From: an uncultured Verrucomicrobia subdivision 3 bacterium
Lineage (GTDB): Bacteria; Verrucomicrobiota; Verrucomicrobiae; Limisphaerales; UBA11358
Direction of reading: 5' to 3'
Assembly (NCBI GenBank): GCA_903847285.1
Contig: CAINDH010000070.1
Coordinates: forward strand, 40,706-104,705
Length of the DNA: 64,000 nt
Position 1 is the stretch's first letter. Every line of letters begins with the position of its first letter. Shown one piece after another: positions 43,146-52,830 of this stretch. The notes under the pieces were generated by a model that ran no database searches, was not told the DNA's origin, and saw only the letters and a list, made by a program, of their open reading frames with translations. The position numbers and the translations under genes were made by a program.

Positions 43146-44572
43146 TGGTTTGAGTCAGAAATTTCCACCGGCACTAACGCTGCCATGTCACACGGCAAAC
43201 CAATGCTGTCGGTGTAATGCAAAAATGTCACCTGCTTCGCCACCGCGTCAAAATTGGCGAACAGCAGTGTGGCGGGATAATTTAGATGAAAGATTCCCGG
43301 TTCGCCCGCCTGACGCGCGCGACGGATGCGGTCGCCAAACGACGGGTGGGTATCAAAAATTCCAGTGCGCGAAAGTCCGACGTTGTCTTCGATTTTGGTG
43401 CGTGATTCATCAGACATCCTGCCCTCCATCTTGGCGAGGAACGCGGGGAAATTATCCGGCAGTCGACGGTTGTTGTTCCACGAGGCGCGCATGGATTGGT
43501 AGCTTTGCTTCGTGGCGGCACCGAGCACATTCAGGCGCTTCGCCGTCTGCTCGAAAGCGTCGCTGCCCGCGAGTTTGATTTCATAGCTGTCCGCGTCGTA
43601 TTCCATCTGGCGCATCAGAAAACAACAAACGCCGTGGCCGAGATACATGAGCAGTTTCAGCAGCAAGCGCGAGAAGCCGACCGCTAGCTGCGCCAGCCCG
43701 CCCACAATCATTATACGCCAGTCATCGGCCTCGGTCACCCATGCGGCCAGCCATTCATCCCACGCATCACGCTCATAAACGACACGGGCGAACCAGCCAT
43801 TCACCATGCGAATGACGTAGCTTAGTCGCATCCCAAAACCCTGCGTGAAATGTCCAAATTCATGCGCGATGACGCCGGCCAGTTCCTGCATCGTCAACCC
43901 GCGCACCAGCGGCAGTCCGATAGTGAGCACAAGGTCGTCGCCAAACAGGCTGGCCGCGCCGCGCCGAAAACTTGCCGAGGCGTTTAGTTCGCAGTCGAGG
44001 TCAATACGTGTCGGCATCGGCGCACCAACGGTGTCACAAATTTTTCCGATGAAAGCGAACAGTGTGGCATCCACCCCCGGATTTAACGCCAGTGGCTGCG
44101 CGTGCTTTGGCCGGCGGGCGAACAACGGCTTGACCATGAAAAAAACCAGCACACAGCCGATGAGGAGCGGCGTGAGAAATGCGAATAGCTTGAGGATGTA
44201 GACCCGCCCCCCGCCGGTCATGGAGGTCACAAGGAATTTTGCGTGGACGGCGTAATAATAAACGCCCCAGCCCGCAGCGATAATCATCGCCAGATAAATC
44301 AGGGGCAAAATGACCATCACCACAGTCACGAGCAACAGGCCGATTTGATAGAGGAACGAAACTGGCGTGCGCGGGATGCCAGATTGAAAGGCGTTCAAAA
44401 TTTCCGGTGAACCGGGTTTTGGGTCCGTGACAGGCGGTGCGGCTTCGAGTGAAAGCAGTGTAGGTTTTTTACAGTTCGGACAATCCACCGTCAGGTCGGC
44501 AGCCTCGATGGGAAACTCGATATGCGTAGCGCAATGCTGGCAACTACACTTAGCATATAGTTCGTCGTTCAT
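43142..44572 (-). CDS. Membrane-bound M48 metallopeptidase with N-terminal zinc ribbon
   Basis: 476 residues. N-terminal CxxC...CxxC ribbon (CQHC at 11-14, CPNC at 31-34), two membrane helices (about 74-100 and 127-150) and an M48 (HtpX-like) protease domain with HEFGH at about 237-241, preceded by GLTMQELAGVIA. A long helical insert follows, then TSHP-like FDTHPSFGDRIRRAR near the C-terminus. Probably a membrane protein quality-control or processing protease. Directly upstream of the Tat-exported DUF2264 gene (ATGA overlap) and 61 bp after dnaE. Confidence 0.88.
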   Translation of the reverse strand: MNDELYAKCSCQHCATHIEFPIEAADLTVDCPNCKKPTLLSLEAAPPVTDPKPGSPEILNAFQSGIPRTPVSFLYQIGLLLVTVVMVILPLIYLAMIIAAGWGVYYYAVHAKFLVTSMTGGGRVYILKLFAFLTPLLIGCVLVFFMVKPLFARRPKHAQPLALNPGVDATLFAFIGKICDTVGAPMPTRIDLDCELNASASFRRGAASLFGDDLVLTIGLPLVRGLTMQELAGVIAHEFGHFTQGFGMRLSYVIRMVNGWFARVVYERDAWDEWLAAWVTEADDWRIMIVGGLAQLAVGFSRLLLKLLMYLGHGVCCFLMRQMEYDADSYEIKLAGSDAFEQTAKRLNVLGAATKQSYQSMRASWNNNRRLPDNFPAFLAKMEGRMSDESRTKIEDNVGLSRTGIFDTHPSFGDRIRRARQAGEPGIFHLNYPATLLFANFDAVAKQVTFLHYTDSIGLPCDMAALVPVEISDSNQ

Positions 44573-44633
44573 GAATGAACCAGTCTCAATTCACGGCCAC
44601 CCTGCGTTCAAGCCAAATATGGAATGCGGAAAA

Positions 44634-47600
44634 TTATTCATCTCCGCCGCCCCCAGTGTTTTTCTTCTCCCAACTGCGTTTGGCCTTTTCCGGCAGGCTG
44701 ATGTCCACGCGGGCGTAGTAGGTTTTTTCGCCGAACATTTTGTTCACCGCATGCTCCAGCTCTATGGATGGCGTGACGCCGAAGCGTTCGTGCGTTTCCA
44801 CAAAAACCATCGTGCCTTCGGGACGCATGAAGCAAAGGAACAACGGACATTTGCCGACGTGTGCGGCGGTGAGTTGCTGCACGCGTGCCATGTCTTCTGG
44901 TTGCAGATGCGCGGTGTTGAGGCGTAGGTGGACGACCTTGGTGTATTTCTTCGCCGCGTCGCCCAGCGGCATAATGTCCTGCGGAAAAATCTTCGGCTTG
45001 TCCTCGCCGGTGCTGACTTCGCCGATGACAAGGATCGGCTTGTTCTCCTCCAGCAACGGACGGAACTTGTCGTAGTCATTCATCACCAGCAACTGCACGG
45101 AGCCCTCCAAGTCTTCCAGCGTCACCATCGAATACGGCTTGCCGGATTTTTTTGAAACACCATGTGAGACCGCCGCGATTATGCCTCCGATACGTGTCAT
45201 GCTGCGGTTCTGCGCGGTGGCCAGTTGCGCGGTGGTATGCAGTGAATACTTTTGCATCAGTGGCGCAAGCGGCGTTAGCGGATGGCCGCTGATGTAAAAA
45301 CCGAGCAGCTCTTTTTCGTTCGCGAGCAGTTCGTGCTGCGGCCATTCGGGCAGATTGGAAATCGCTTCCGGCATGGCGGAAGTTTTTTCCTCCAGCGCGC
45401 CGAAGAGTGAGCTTTGGCCTTTTTGTTTATCCGAAAGAATGCTCGCCGCGCGTGACAACGTGCGCTCGATTTGCACGAACAACGTCGCACGCGTCTGACC
45501 GAACGTGTCGCAAGCGCCGGTTTTGATCAATGCTTCCAACGGTTTACGCGTGAGCGCGCGGCCATCCACCCGTTCGCACAAATCCGAAAGTGTTTTGAAT
45601 TTCCCGCCTTCGTTGCGTGCTTTCAAAATGACTTCCACCGCGCCTTCACCCACGCCTTTGATGGCGGCGAGACCGAAACGGATGGTTTTGCCTTCACGCG
45701 CGGGCGCGAAATAAACACTGCTCTCGTTCACGTCCGGGCCGAGCACTTCCACGCCCATCGCGCGCGCCTCGGCGATGTATTCGCTCAACTTTTCCGTCGC
45801 CGCCATGTCGTTCGTCATCATGGCGCAGTAATATTCCACCGGATAATTCGCCTTCAGATATGCGGTCTGATACGCAACGATGGCATACGCGGCGGCGTGC
45901 GATTTATTGAAGCCGTAGCCGGCAAATTTTTCCAGCAAGTCGAAGATCTGATTTGCCTTGGTCTTGGGGATATTATTTTTCTCGTGGCAGCCTTTGACGA
46001 ACGTCTCGCGCTGCTTCTGCATTTCCTCGACCTTCTTCTTGCCCATCGCGCGTCGCAACAAATCCGCGCCGCCGAGCGTGTAGCCGGCCAGCAACTGCGT
46101 CGCCTGCATCACCTGCTCCTGATAAATCAAGATGCCGTAGGTCTCCTTGGAAATCTGTTCGAGCAGCGGATGCTCGTATTCCACTTTGATTTCACCATGG
46201 CGCCGCTTGATGAAATCGGGAATCAGGTCCATCGGACCGGGCCGATACAGCGCCACGAGTGCAGTGATATGCTCGACAGAACTGATCTGAAATTTCTTGC
46301 ACAGGTCACGCATCCCGCCGGATTCCAACTGGAACACGCCTAGTGTTTCCGCGCGGTTCAACAGGTCGTAAGTTTTCTTATCGTCGAGCGGCAGGTTGTC
46401 GATCGGAACGTCAATGCCCTGCGTGCGCTTGACCATTTCGCAGGTGTTGCGAATGACGGTCAGCGTTTTCAGGCCGAGAAAATCCATCTTCAGCAAACCG
46501 AGTTCGCCGACGGGATTCATGGCGTATTGCGTGACCAGCGTGCCGCTGTCGTCGAGCTTGAGCGGCAGCAGATTCACGAGCGGCTCGGGCCCGATGACCA
46601 CGCCTGCGGCATGAACACTGGCGTTGCGCGTGAGATCCTCGAGGATGAACGCCGTGTCCATCAGCTCGCGCGTCACGTCTTCGTTCTCGTAAGCCTCCTT
46701 GAGTTCCGGCACCTGCTTGAGCGCTTTTTCAAGCGACATCTTCAACTCGGCTGGAATCAATTTCGCCAGCCGGTCACCGTCGCCATACGGCAAACCCATC
46801 ACGCGACCGACATCGCGCACGACGGATTTCGCGCCCATGGTCCCGAACGTGATGATCTGCGCCACGGCGTCGCGGCCGTATTTTTCGCGGACGTATTCGA
46901 TGACGTCCGCGCGACGATCGTCAGCAAAATCGATGTCGATATCCGGTGGGCTCACGCGCTCGGGGTTCAGGAAGCGCTCGAACAGCAACGCGTAGCGAAT
47001 CGGATCTACGTTCGCGATCTCCAGCAAATATGTGACGACGGAACCGGCGGCGCTTCCGCGCGCCACGCAGGAAATGCCTTTGCTACGACCGTATTGCACG
47101 AAGTCCGCAACGATGAGGAAATACGAAATGTAGCCCTGCATCTCGATGATCTTGAGTTCGGTTTGCAGACGATCAATGACCGTCTTGATGGCTTCTTCCT
47201 GATTGGGCTGAGTAGGATTAAAGGTTGGCAACCGCTTTGGATCATCAATCCCGGCCACGATAAATTCTTTCCCCTCCGCCTTCGCGTGAATCGTGTAACG
47301 CCGGAACAAACCTTCCGCCAGCAGATGCCGCAGATAGCCGTCGCGGGTGAAATGCTCGGGCGGATTGAACACCGGATAAAAACGTGTGTCACCCGCCTTC
47401 GGAAACGGAATTTCCAAATTACATTTGTCAGCCACCTCACGCGTGTTGAGCACCGCCTCGGGCACTTCAGCAAATCGCGCTTTCATCTCCTCGGCACTGC
47501 GCAGATAAAATTGCTCCGGCACATAGCCTGCGCTCATGCGCTTGGGATTGCTCAGCAAATCCTGAGTGCCGATGCACACGAGGCAATCGTGCGCGTGTGA

Positions 47601-48248
47601 ATGGCCCTTCTCGACGTAATGAACATCATTTGTCGCAACGAGCTTCAGACCAAACTCCTTGGCGAAGATGAGCAACTGCTTGTTCACCTTGGCTTGCTCT
47701 GGGATGCCGTGATTTTGCAGTTCGAGGAAAAAGTTTTCAGCGCCGAGTGTTTGCTTGAAAAAATCAACCGCGTCGCGCGCCTTGGGGATCTGATCTTTCA
47801 TGATCAAATCGGGAATCTCGCTCGCGAGGCAGCCAGACATCGCAATCAAGCCCGCGCTGTATTTCGCCAAGCTTTCTTTATCAATGCGCGGCTTGTAATA
47901 GTAGCCATCCAAGTGCGCCTCGGTCGTGAGCTTGATGAGATTTTTATAGCCAGCTTCATCCTTCGCGAGCAGGCCGAGATGATGATACTTGTCGCCCTCG
48001 ATTTTTTTCTTCTCCAGCCGCGAGCCGGGCGCAACGTAAACTTCGCAGCCGATGATGGGCTTGATGCCTTTGGCACGGGCGGCTTGATAAAACTCAATCG
48101 CCCCGTGCATCGCGCCGTGATCTGTGATGGCGAGCGCGGGAAATTTCAATTCGTGCGCCCGCTCCATCAACGTGTCCAATCGGCACGCGCCATCGAGCAA
48201 CGAATACTCGGTGTGCAGATGCAGGTGGACAAAATCAGCGTGCGACAT
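44634..48248 (-). CDS. dnaE: DNA polymerase III alpha subunit
   Basis: 1204 residues, full length. Replicative polymerase: N-terminal PHP domain (FVHLHLHTEYSLLDG, AITDHGAMHG), polymerase palm with the catalytic Asp cluster PDIDIDFADDRR, the DIDIDF-following REKYGRDAVAQIITFGTM, fingers, tandem HhH (IKGVGEGAVEVI) and a C-terminal OB fold (TRIGGIIAAV...). It fits DnaE1 in length and domain order. It is transcribed alone or with the M48 and DUF2264 genes. Confidence 0.97.
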   Translation of the reverse strand: MSHADFVHLHLHTEYSLLDGACRLDTLMERAHELKFPALAITDHGAMHGAIEFYQAARAKGIKPIIGCEVYVAPGSRLEKKKIEGDKYHHLGLLAKDEAGYKNLIKLTTEAHLDGYYYKPRIDKESLAKYSAGLIAMSGCLASEIPDLIMKDQIPKARDAVDFFKQTLGAENFFLELQNHGIPEQAKVNKQLLIFAKEFGLKLVATNDVHYVEKGHSHAHDCLVCIGTQDLLSNPKRMSAGYVPEQFYLRSAEEMKARFAEVPEAVLNTREVADKCNLEIPFPKAGDTRFYPVFNPPEHFTRDGYLRHLLAEGLFRRYTIHAKAEGKEFIVAGIDDPKRLPTFNPTQPNQEEAIKTVIDRLQTELKIIEMQGYISYFLIVADFVQYGRSKGISCVARGSAAGSVVTYLLEIANVDPIRYALLFERFLNPERVSPPDIDIDFADDRRADVIEYVREKYGRDAVAQIITFGTMGAKSVVRDVGRVMGLPYGDGDRLAKLIPAELKMSLEKALKQVPELKEAYENEDVTRELMDTAFILEDLTRNASVHAAGVVIGPEPLVNLLPLKLDDSGTLVTQYAMNPVGELGLLKMDFLGLKTLTVIRNTCEMVKRTQGIDVPIDNLPLDDKKTYDLLNRAETLGVFQLESGGMRDLCKKFQISSVEHITALVALYRPGPMDLIPDFIKRRHGEIKVEYEHPLLEQISKETYGILIYQEQVMQATQLLAGYTLGGADLLRRAMGKKKVEEMQKQRETFVKGCHEKNNIPKTKANQIFDLLEKFAGYGFNKSHAAAYAIVAYQTAYLKANYPVEYYCAMMTNDMAATEKLSEYIAEARAMGVEVLGPDVNESSVYFAPAREGKTIRFGLAAIKGVGEGAVEVILKARNEGGKFKTLSDLCERVDGRALTRKPLEALIKTGACDTFGQTRATLFVQIERTLSRAASILSDKQKGQSSLFGALEEKTSAMPEAISNLPEWPQHELLANEKELLGFYISGHPLTPLAPLMQKYSLHTTAQLATAQNRSMTRIGGIIAAVSHGVSKKSGKPYSMVTLEDLEGSVQLLVMNDYDKFRPLLEENKPILVIGEVSTGEDKPKIFPQDIMPLGDAAKKYTKVVHLRLNTAHLQPEDMARVQQLTAAHVGKCPLFLCFMRPEGTMVFVETHERFGVTPSIELEHAVNKMFGEKTYYARVDISLPEKAKRSWEKKNTGGGGDE

Positions 48249-48397
48249 GAGAAGATAACTTTATCCGCGCAACCTGACGCGAAGCAAGCAACGGATGTTC
48301 ACAGTCGGGCGCGGGTAGAAAATATGAAATTGAGTTTGCCGTGGTTGTCCGCAGTGCTTTTACTTTCATAGGCTTGGCGTGTCATGCTCGGCAAAAT

Positions 48398-49504
48398 ATG
48401 ATTACTGCAACCAACACCTGCAACGCCACCACCGACTTGCTCGGCTTCCGGCGCGTGGCGGCACAGGTCAACTACCGCTGGTGGCAAAAAGAGATGTTAT
48501 GGTTTGATCTTCCGGAAACCATTGCCTCAACTGCCACGGATGCCGGCAACGCTTGGCTGATGGCGTTGCTACCTCTGGCCTTCGAGCTCGGTCAATCTTT
48601 GAAAATCAATACCCCGGTTGATGCCGGCTTGCTGCAAAACGCCGAGGAACTTCAGCGCATCTGGGTTGGTTGGTTTCCCAAAAAGCGGCCCATTCGTATA
48701 ATGGCGGAACCAGCAGCGAACACTGCGGAGGCGGGTAACCGAACGGGCTGCTTTTTCACCGCGGGTGTGGATTCTTTTTTTTCAGCGCTACATTTTGATG
48801 CGACCGGTGGCGGACAAAAGGTGAACGATTTAATTTATGTCTGGGGCTACGACATCCCGCTGGAAAACCGTTCCGCCTTCGATGGAAAAATGAAAGCGCT
48901 TGCCCGCATCGGCAGCCAGCTGGAGAAAACTATTATCCCAGTCGCCACCAACTTGCGACAGACTCGCATCGGAAAACTTGACTGGGCAACGGTGATGCAT
49001 GGCCAAGCCCTTGGCGCGGTCGGCCTTTTGATGGGCGGCCGGTTCAAGACCATTTTGGTTTCCGCCAGCTTGTCGCCGGGAGATATGCGAGCTTGCGGGA
49101 CGCACCTTTTGACGACGACGCAGATGTCATCCAGCAGGCTAAAATTTTTGGACTACGGATCGGATTTTTACCGCTACGATAAGGTTGCTTTTATTGCTAG
49201 CAACACCGTGGCGCTGGAAAACCTCCATGTCTGCTGGGTAGGACGGAATGAAATTAATTGTGGTCGTTGTGAAAAATGCTACCGCACATTGCTTTCCCTG
49301 GAATTGCTCAACTGCCGCCAACGCGCTACCAGCTTTCCGCAAGAAGGATTTTCGCTAGAAAATTTACAGCAACTTAAGCTACCAACAAACTTGGCAGCTC
49401 CGTTGTTTGAAGAAATTTCGCGAGCCGCCCGCCAAATAAACCGACTCGATGTGGTGGTGGCAGTGGATGGATTTTTGGCCGCCAACCGGAGCCTGAACAA
49501 ATGA
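48398..49504 (+). CDS. PP-loop (QueC/ATP-pyrophosphatase-like) protein of unknown function
   Basis: 368 residues from the ATG at 48398. A variant PP-loop FTAGVDSFFS lies at about 120-129, in place of SGGxDS of N-type ATP pyrophosphatases. A Cys cluster CGRCEKCYRTLLSLELL lies at about 288-304, as in proteins that use the loop for adenylation with a Zn or Fe-S site. The N-terminal ~110 residues have no recognised domain. No membrane helix. It overlaps the polysaccharide pyruvyl transferase by 4 bp, which suggests a shared role in modifying a glycan or a glycan precursor. I do not recognise a named function. Confidence 0.8.
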   Translation: MITATNTCNATTDLLGFRRVAAQVNYRWWQKEMLWFDLPETIASTATDAGNAWLMALLPLAFELGQSLKINTPVDAGLLQNAEELQRIWVGWFPKKRPIRIMAEPAANTAEAGNRTGCFFTAGVDSFFSALHFDATGGGQKVNDLIYVWGYDIPLENRSAFDGKMKALARIGSQLEKTIIPVATNLRQTRIGKLDWATVMHGQALGAVGLLMGGRFKTILVSASLSPGDMRACGTHLLTTTQMSSSRLKFLDYGSDFYRYDKVAFIASNTVALENLHVCWVGRNEINCGRCEKCYRTLLSLELLNCRQRATSFPQEGFSLENLQQLKLPTNLAAPLFEEISRAARQINRLDVVVAVDGFLAANRSLNK

Positions 49505-50748
49505 ATATTTTCGTCCTGCCAGGCACCCTACACTGTGACAACTTTGGCGATGTGGCCATGTTGCAGGTGGCGCTTGTGCGGCTAAAAAAAATCTGGCCGG
49601 AGGCGACGCTACATGTTTTGACGGAAGACCCGGCACAGCTGAAACAACATTGCCCCCTGGCGAAACCCGTCCCATGGGTTGGTTTTTATCGCTGGCTCGC
49701 TACTGGCACTCTGTCACGACCATTATTCTCAGACATACCTAAAAAAATCCGCCGTCAGTTTCCTTTGCGCCACGCAGAAATTCTCCCACTCATCCGTCTG
49801 CTCACTCCTCGCTATGGTGTTGCCACTCGCCAGTTTGCACGCGCATTTTTTAATGCTGACCTTGTGGTCATGGCTGGTTCCGGACTGCTGAATGATGCCT
49901 TCAAAACGCAGGCCGGGCGAATGTTCGCTGCGATTGCCGCCGCTCAGCGGGCAAATATTCCCACCGTCATGCTCGGTCAAGGCATCGGCCCGCTAGCTGA
50001 TGCGGAACTGCAGGCACAGGCCAGCCAAGTGTTGCCTCGTGTAGATTGTTTTTTTCTGCGTGAGCGAATCACTGGCCCAAAACTGCTCCAAAAACTTTCC
50101 GTGCCGGATAGAAATATTTTAATTTCCGGTGATGATGCAGTGGAACTCACCTTCAGTGAACGCACCGCACTCATGGGCAATGGGATTGGTATCAACTTGC
50201 GGGAAGCGGCCTATGCCGGACAAGTTGCTGCTGCCATGCCTGTCATCCGTGAAATCATTTTCGCGAAGGCCCGGCAGCAGTCAGCCTCGCTCGTTGGCCT
50301 GCCGATCTACATCGGCCCAAAAAATTCCGACGTGCAAACCATCGGGCGACTCGTAGGAGCGGAAAATTCTGGCGCCGATCTGGACTCGTCGCTTGCAGTC
50401 ATCCGCCGCGCCGCTACCTGCCGCATCGTCGTGACGGGCAGTTATCACGCCGCCGTATTTGCATTGGCGCAGGGGATTCCGGCGGTAGGCATCGTCCAGT
50501 CGCACTACTACGCGGACAAATTTCATGGTCTGGCCGGCGAGTTTGACGGCGGCTGCGCTGTGTTGGCCACCGATGAAGCCAACTTCTCTACCAAACTAAC
50601 GACGGCAGTGGATGAGGCATGGGCACAAGCCAAAGAATGGCGTCCACGCCTGCTGCGCGCCGCCGGACGCCAAATCCAAGCCGGCCACGCCGCTTATGCC
50701 CTGCTGCCGAAATTTTTATCGGGTCGCACGCAGCCATCGGGAAAATAA
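49501..50748 (+). CDS. Polysaccharide pyruvyl transferase family protein (CsaB-like)
   Basis: 415 residues. Family motifs: N-terminal HCDNFGDVAMLQVAL, AGSGLLNDAF, VMLGQGIGPL, FFLRERIT, SGDDAVELTF, GINLREAAYAG, and the C-terminal VVTGSYHAAVFALAQGIPAVGI with HisAla pair. The family transfers pyruvate ketals from PEP to surface polysaccharides. It sits as the second gene of a pair with the PP-loop protein (ATGA overlap); the substrate glycan is not identifiable. Confidence 0.87.
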   Translation: MNIFVLPGTLHCDNFGDVAMLQVALVRLKKIWPEATLHVLTEDPAQLKQHCPLAKPVPWVGFYRWLATGTLSRPLFSDIPKKIRRQFPLRHAEILPLIRLLTPRYGVATRQFARAFFNADLVVMAGSGLLNDAFKTQAGRMFAAIAAAQRANIPTVMLGQGIGPLADAELQAQASQVLPRVDCFFLRERITGPKLLQKLSVPDRNILISGDDAVELTFSERTALMGNGIGINLREAAYAGQVAAAMPVIREIIFAKARQQSASLVGLPIYIGPKNSDVQTIGRLVGAENSGADLDSSLAVIRRAATCRIVVTGSYHAAVFALAQGIPAVGIVQSHYYADKFHGLAGEFDGGCAVLATDEANFSTKLTTAVDEAWAQAKEWRPRLLRAAGRQIQAGHAAYALLPKFLSGRTQPSGK

Positions 50749-50789
50749 TTTTTGTGCCTTTTGCGCCTTTTTGCGGCTTAATAGGCGGC

Positions 50790-51434
50790 ATGAATTGTAT
50801 CGTCACCGCTGGCCCAACTTACGAACCGCTCGACGACGTGCGCCGGCTCACGAATTTTTCCACGGGCCGGCTCGGCACGGAACTCGCCAACTATCTCACC
50901 ACCCGCGGCCATAAAGTAACATTGCTCATCGGTGAGTCTGCAACTTGGCCGGGCGCACGCAAGGCGAAGTCGGTCATCGTCTTTTCTACCACGGCTGATT
51001 TGCGGGCGAAGCTGAAAGCATTTCGCGGCAAAAAAGTGGACGCCATTTTTCACGCGGCGGCGGTGAGCGATTTTGCGTTCGGAAAAATGTTCACGCGCTC
51101 GGCGGCCGGCAAACTTCAGCCGTTCAAACCGACCAAGAAAATTTCTACGCGAGGCGGCAACCTGTTGGTAGAACTGGTGCCCACGCCAAAGATTCTTGCC
51201 GAACTACGCAGGTGGTATCCCAAGACCAGCATCGTGGGTTGGAAGTTTGAGGCGGATGGCAAACGCACGAACGCCATCGGCGCGGCGCAACGGCAGATTG
51301 TGGATTGCGACACGGACGCCTGCGTGGCAAATGGTCCGGCTTATGGCAAGGGTTTCGGACTGATTTGGCCCGGCGGGCGGGCGCATCTGGCCGATGCACC
51401 CACACTTTTCGCCGACTTGGAACAGGCGCTTTGA
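50790..51434 (+). CDS. coaB: Phosphopantothenate-cysteine ligase, stand-alone CoaB domain
   Basis: 214 residues from the ATG at 50790; the frame is open upstream into the previous gene but MNCIVTAGPTYEPLDDVRR is the natural start. It carries the CoaB hallmarks LTNFSTGRLGTELA, HAAAVSDF and VGWKFEADG. Most bacteria fuse this to the CoaC decarboxylase (CoaBC, ~400 residues); the flavoprotein half is absent here, so decarboxylation must be done by a separate protein. Pathway: coenzyme A synthesis. 41 bp behind the pyruvyl transferase gene. Confidence 0.9.
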   Translation: MNCIVTAGPTYEPLDDVRRLTNFSTGRLGTELANYLTTRGHKVTLLIGESATWPGARKAKSVIVFSTTADLRAKLKAFRGKKVDAIFHAAAVSDFAFGKMFTRSAAGKLQPFKPTKKISTRGGNLLVELVPTPKILAELRRWYPKTSIVGWKFEADGKRTNAIGAAQRQIVDCDTDACVANGPAYGKGFGLIWPGGRAHLADAPTLFADLEQAL

Positions 51435-51446
51435 GAAGCCGACTGC

Positions 51447-52412
51447 TTATTTCACCTTCCACGCGGAGTCGAGGAGTTCCTTGTCGAAAGTTCCCGGCAC
51501 GACGCCTTCAGTGGCATAGATGTAAAGCGCGCAGCGATAGACACAGTTCACCACTCCAGCGACCCATGTCAGCGGCAGGGCAATCAGTAGCATCGAGCCC
51601 ATGCCAGCAAAAAATATCAGCATATAATGCAGGTGAAAATGGAAGCCCAGATAAAATCCAGCCGCGCCCGCACCGATAATTACCAACAGCAGCAACATCA
51701 TGAAAACAAATCCAAACGCCAGCTCCAGCCCGACAAAACCGATGACCAGTTCGCCCCAAGAACGTTTGAGAGTGCCGGCAGAACTGCGAAGAAGTTTAAG
51801 CGGATTCGCCGTTTCCGGTTCGCGCACCAAAGCCGGGATGATGAAGATGCACGCCGCGCTCCACGCGATGCCGATGAAACTGGCGATGAGTTTGCCGATC
51901 AAGCCGACGCGCTCCTCGATGGCACTGATGATATAACCAACGAGCCCGGCGAACAGCGACCACAGCAGCACGGCCCGCCAGCGGGCTGTCGCAAAACGAA
52001 AACCGCGGCGGATGGATACGGCCTCACCATTCAATGCCTGCATGATTTCATGGTAAAACGCAACATTGCTGAAAGTGGCAAAGAACATGGAGGTAAAATA
52101 AACGAGCGTAAAAAACGGCGTCGCCCACCAATGGCTTGATAAGGCCACCATCATGCCGGTTTCCCCAATCTTTACCGACTGGCCAGATGTGTGTTTAGCC
52201 GGTTGAACCAACATTTCGCCCAAGGTGCTCCAGTGTGCAGTAGAAAAATAAGAATGTCCGGTGGGATACAGCGCGATGGGTGCGATGTAAAAAAGCGCGA
52301 TGATTATTGCCAGTGCAATCGTGATAAATGGAAACAGGAGCAACTTTTTTTCGCGGAACAAGACGGCGAATGACGCCTTCAACAACCGGCTACTGCGTTT
52401 GATTTTGTTCAT
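51447..52412 (-). CDS. Multi-pass membrane protein, DUF6159-like
   Basis: 321 residues, about six membrane helices, beginning RSSRLLKASFAVLFREKKLLLFPF, which matches my recollection of the DUF6159 start (a cytoplasmic amphipathic lead followed by the first helix). Function unknown. Its start overlaps the GntR regulator stop by 4 bp, so the regulator and membrane protein form one operon; the membrane protein is probably the regulated target. Confidence 0.7.
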   Translation of the reverse strand: MNKIKRSSRLLKASFAVLFREKKLLLFPFITIALAIIIALFYIAPIALYPTGHSYFSTAHWSTLGEMLVQPAKHTSGQSVKIGETGMMVALSSHWWATPFFTLVYFTSMFFATFSNVAFYHEIMQALNGEAVSIRRGFRFATARWRAVLLWSLFAGLVGYIISAIEERVGLIGKLIASFIGIAWSAACIFIIPALVREPETANPLKLLRSSAGTLKRSWGELVIGFVGLELAFGFVFMMLLLLVIIGAGAAGFYLGFHFHLHYMLIFFAGMGSMLLIALPLTWVAGVVNCVYRCALYIYATEGVVPGTFDKELLDSAWKVK

Positions 52413-52807
52413 GGTGTTTTCCTTTGTTTGATGAATGAAAGAATGTGCGCCTCATTCAGCCCGTGACTGCGCGCCTCCGTCAGCATTCGGTGGTAAAGCT
52501 CCGTGAGCTTGGCCTTTTTTTTTGCTTCGGGCAGCGTGCCGATGGCGTCGTCCAGCTTCACGAACGAGCCGAAGCCGCGCTGGCCGTCAATCAAACCCTT
52601 GAGCGCCAGCTCGCGATACGCCTTGGCCACGGTGTTGGGATTCACGCCGAGCGCCTGGTTCAATTCGCGGATGGTCGGCAGGCGGTCGCCGCTGGCCAGC
52701 GTGCCGTCAGCCATCGCCGAGGTAAGCCGGTTGGCAATTTGTTTATAGACCGGGATGCCCGAGTGCAACTCGATCTTCCAGCCTTTGATTAGTGTTGGGA
52801 CGCTCAT
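52409..52807 (-). CDS. GntR-family regulator, YtrA subfamily
   Basis: 132 residues. N-terminal winged helix: GIPVYKQIANRLTSAMADGTLASGDRLPTIRELNQALGVNPNTVAKAYRELALKGLI, then a short ~50-residue helical C-terminus, which is the YtrA pattern (no large ligand-binding domain). YtrA regulators usually repress their own operon and an ABC exporter. A 12-bp perfect palindrome lies just upstream of its start. It sits between an ABC permease gene and the DUF6159-like gene. Confidence 0.93.
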   Translation of the reverse strand: MSVPTLIKGWKIELHSGIPVYKQIANRLTSAMADGTLASGDRLPTIRELNQALGVNPNTVAKAYRELALKGLIDGQRGFGSFVKLDDAIGTLPEAKKKAKLTELYHRMLTEARSHGLNEAHILSFIKQRKTP

Positions 52808-52818
52808 GGTTGAACTAT

Positions 52819-52830
52819 TGTCCTAGGACA
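52819..52830. promoter_or_regulatory. Palindromic operator candidate TGTCCTAGGACA upstream of the GntR gene
   Basis: A perfect 12-bp palindrome ends 12 bp before the GntR start codon (52807) and lies just after a candidate -10 hexamer. Outer bases continue the symmetry in part. The position suits an autorepression site for the YtrA-type regulator. Confidence 0.6.

Noticed and set aside
46527..47600. 357-codon open frame opposite dnaE, with others at 45471-46343 and 47601-48371
   Set aside because: They mirror the coding strand of a clear polymerase gene and show no family motifs.
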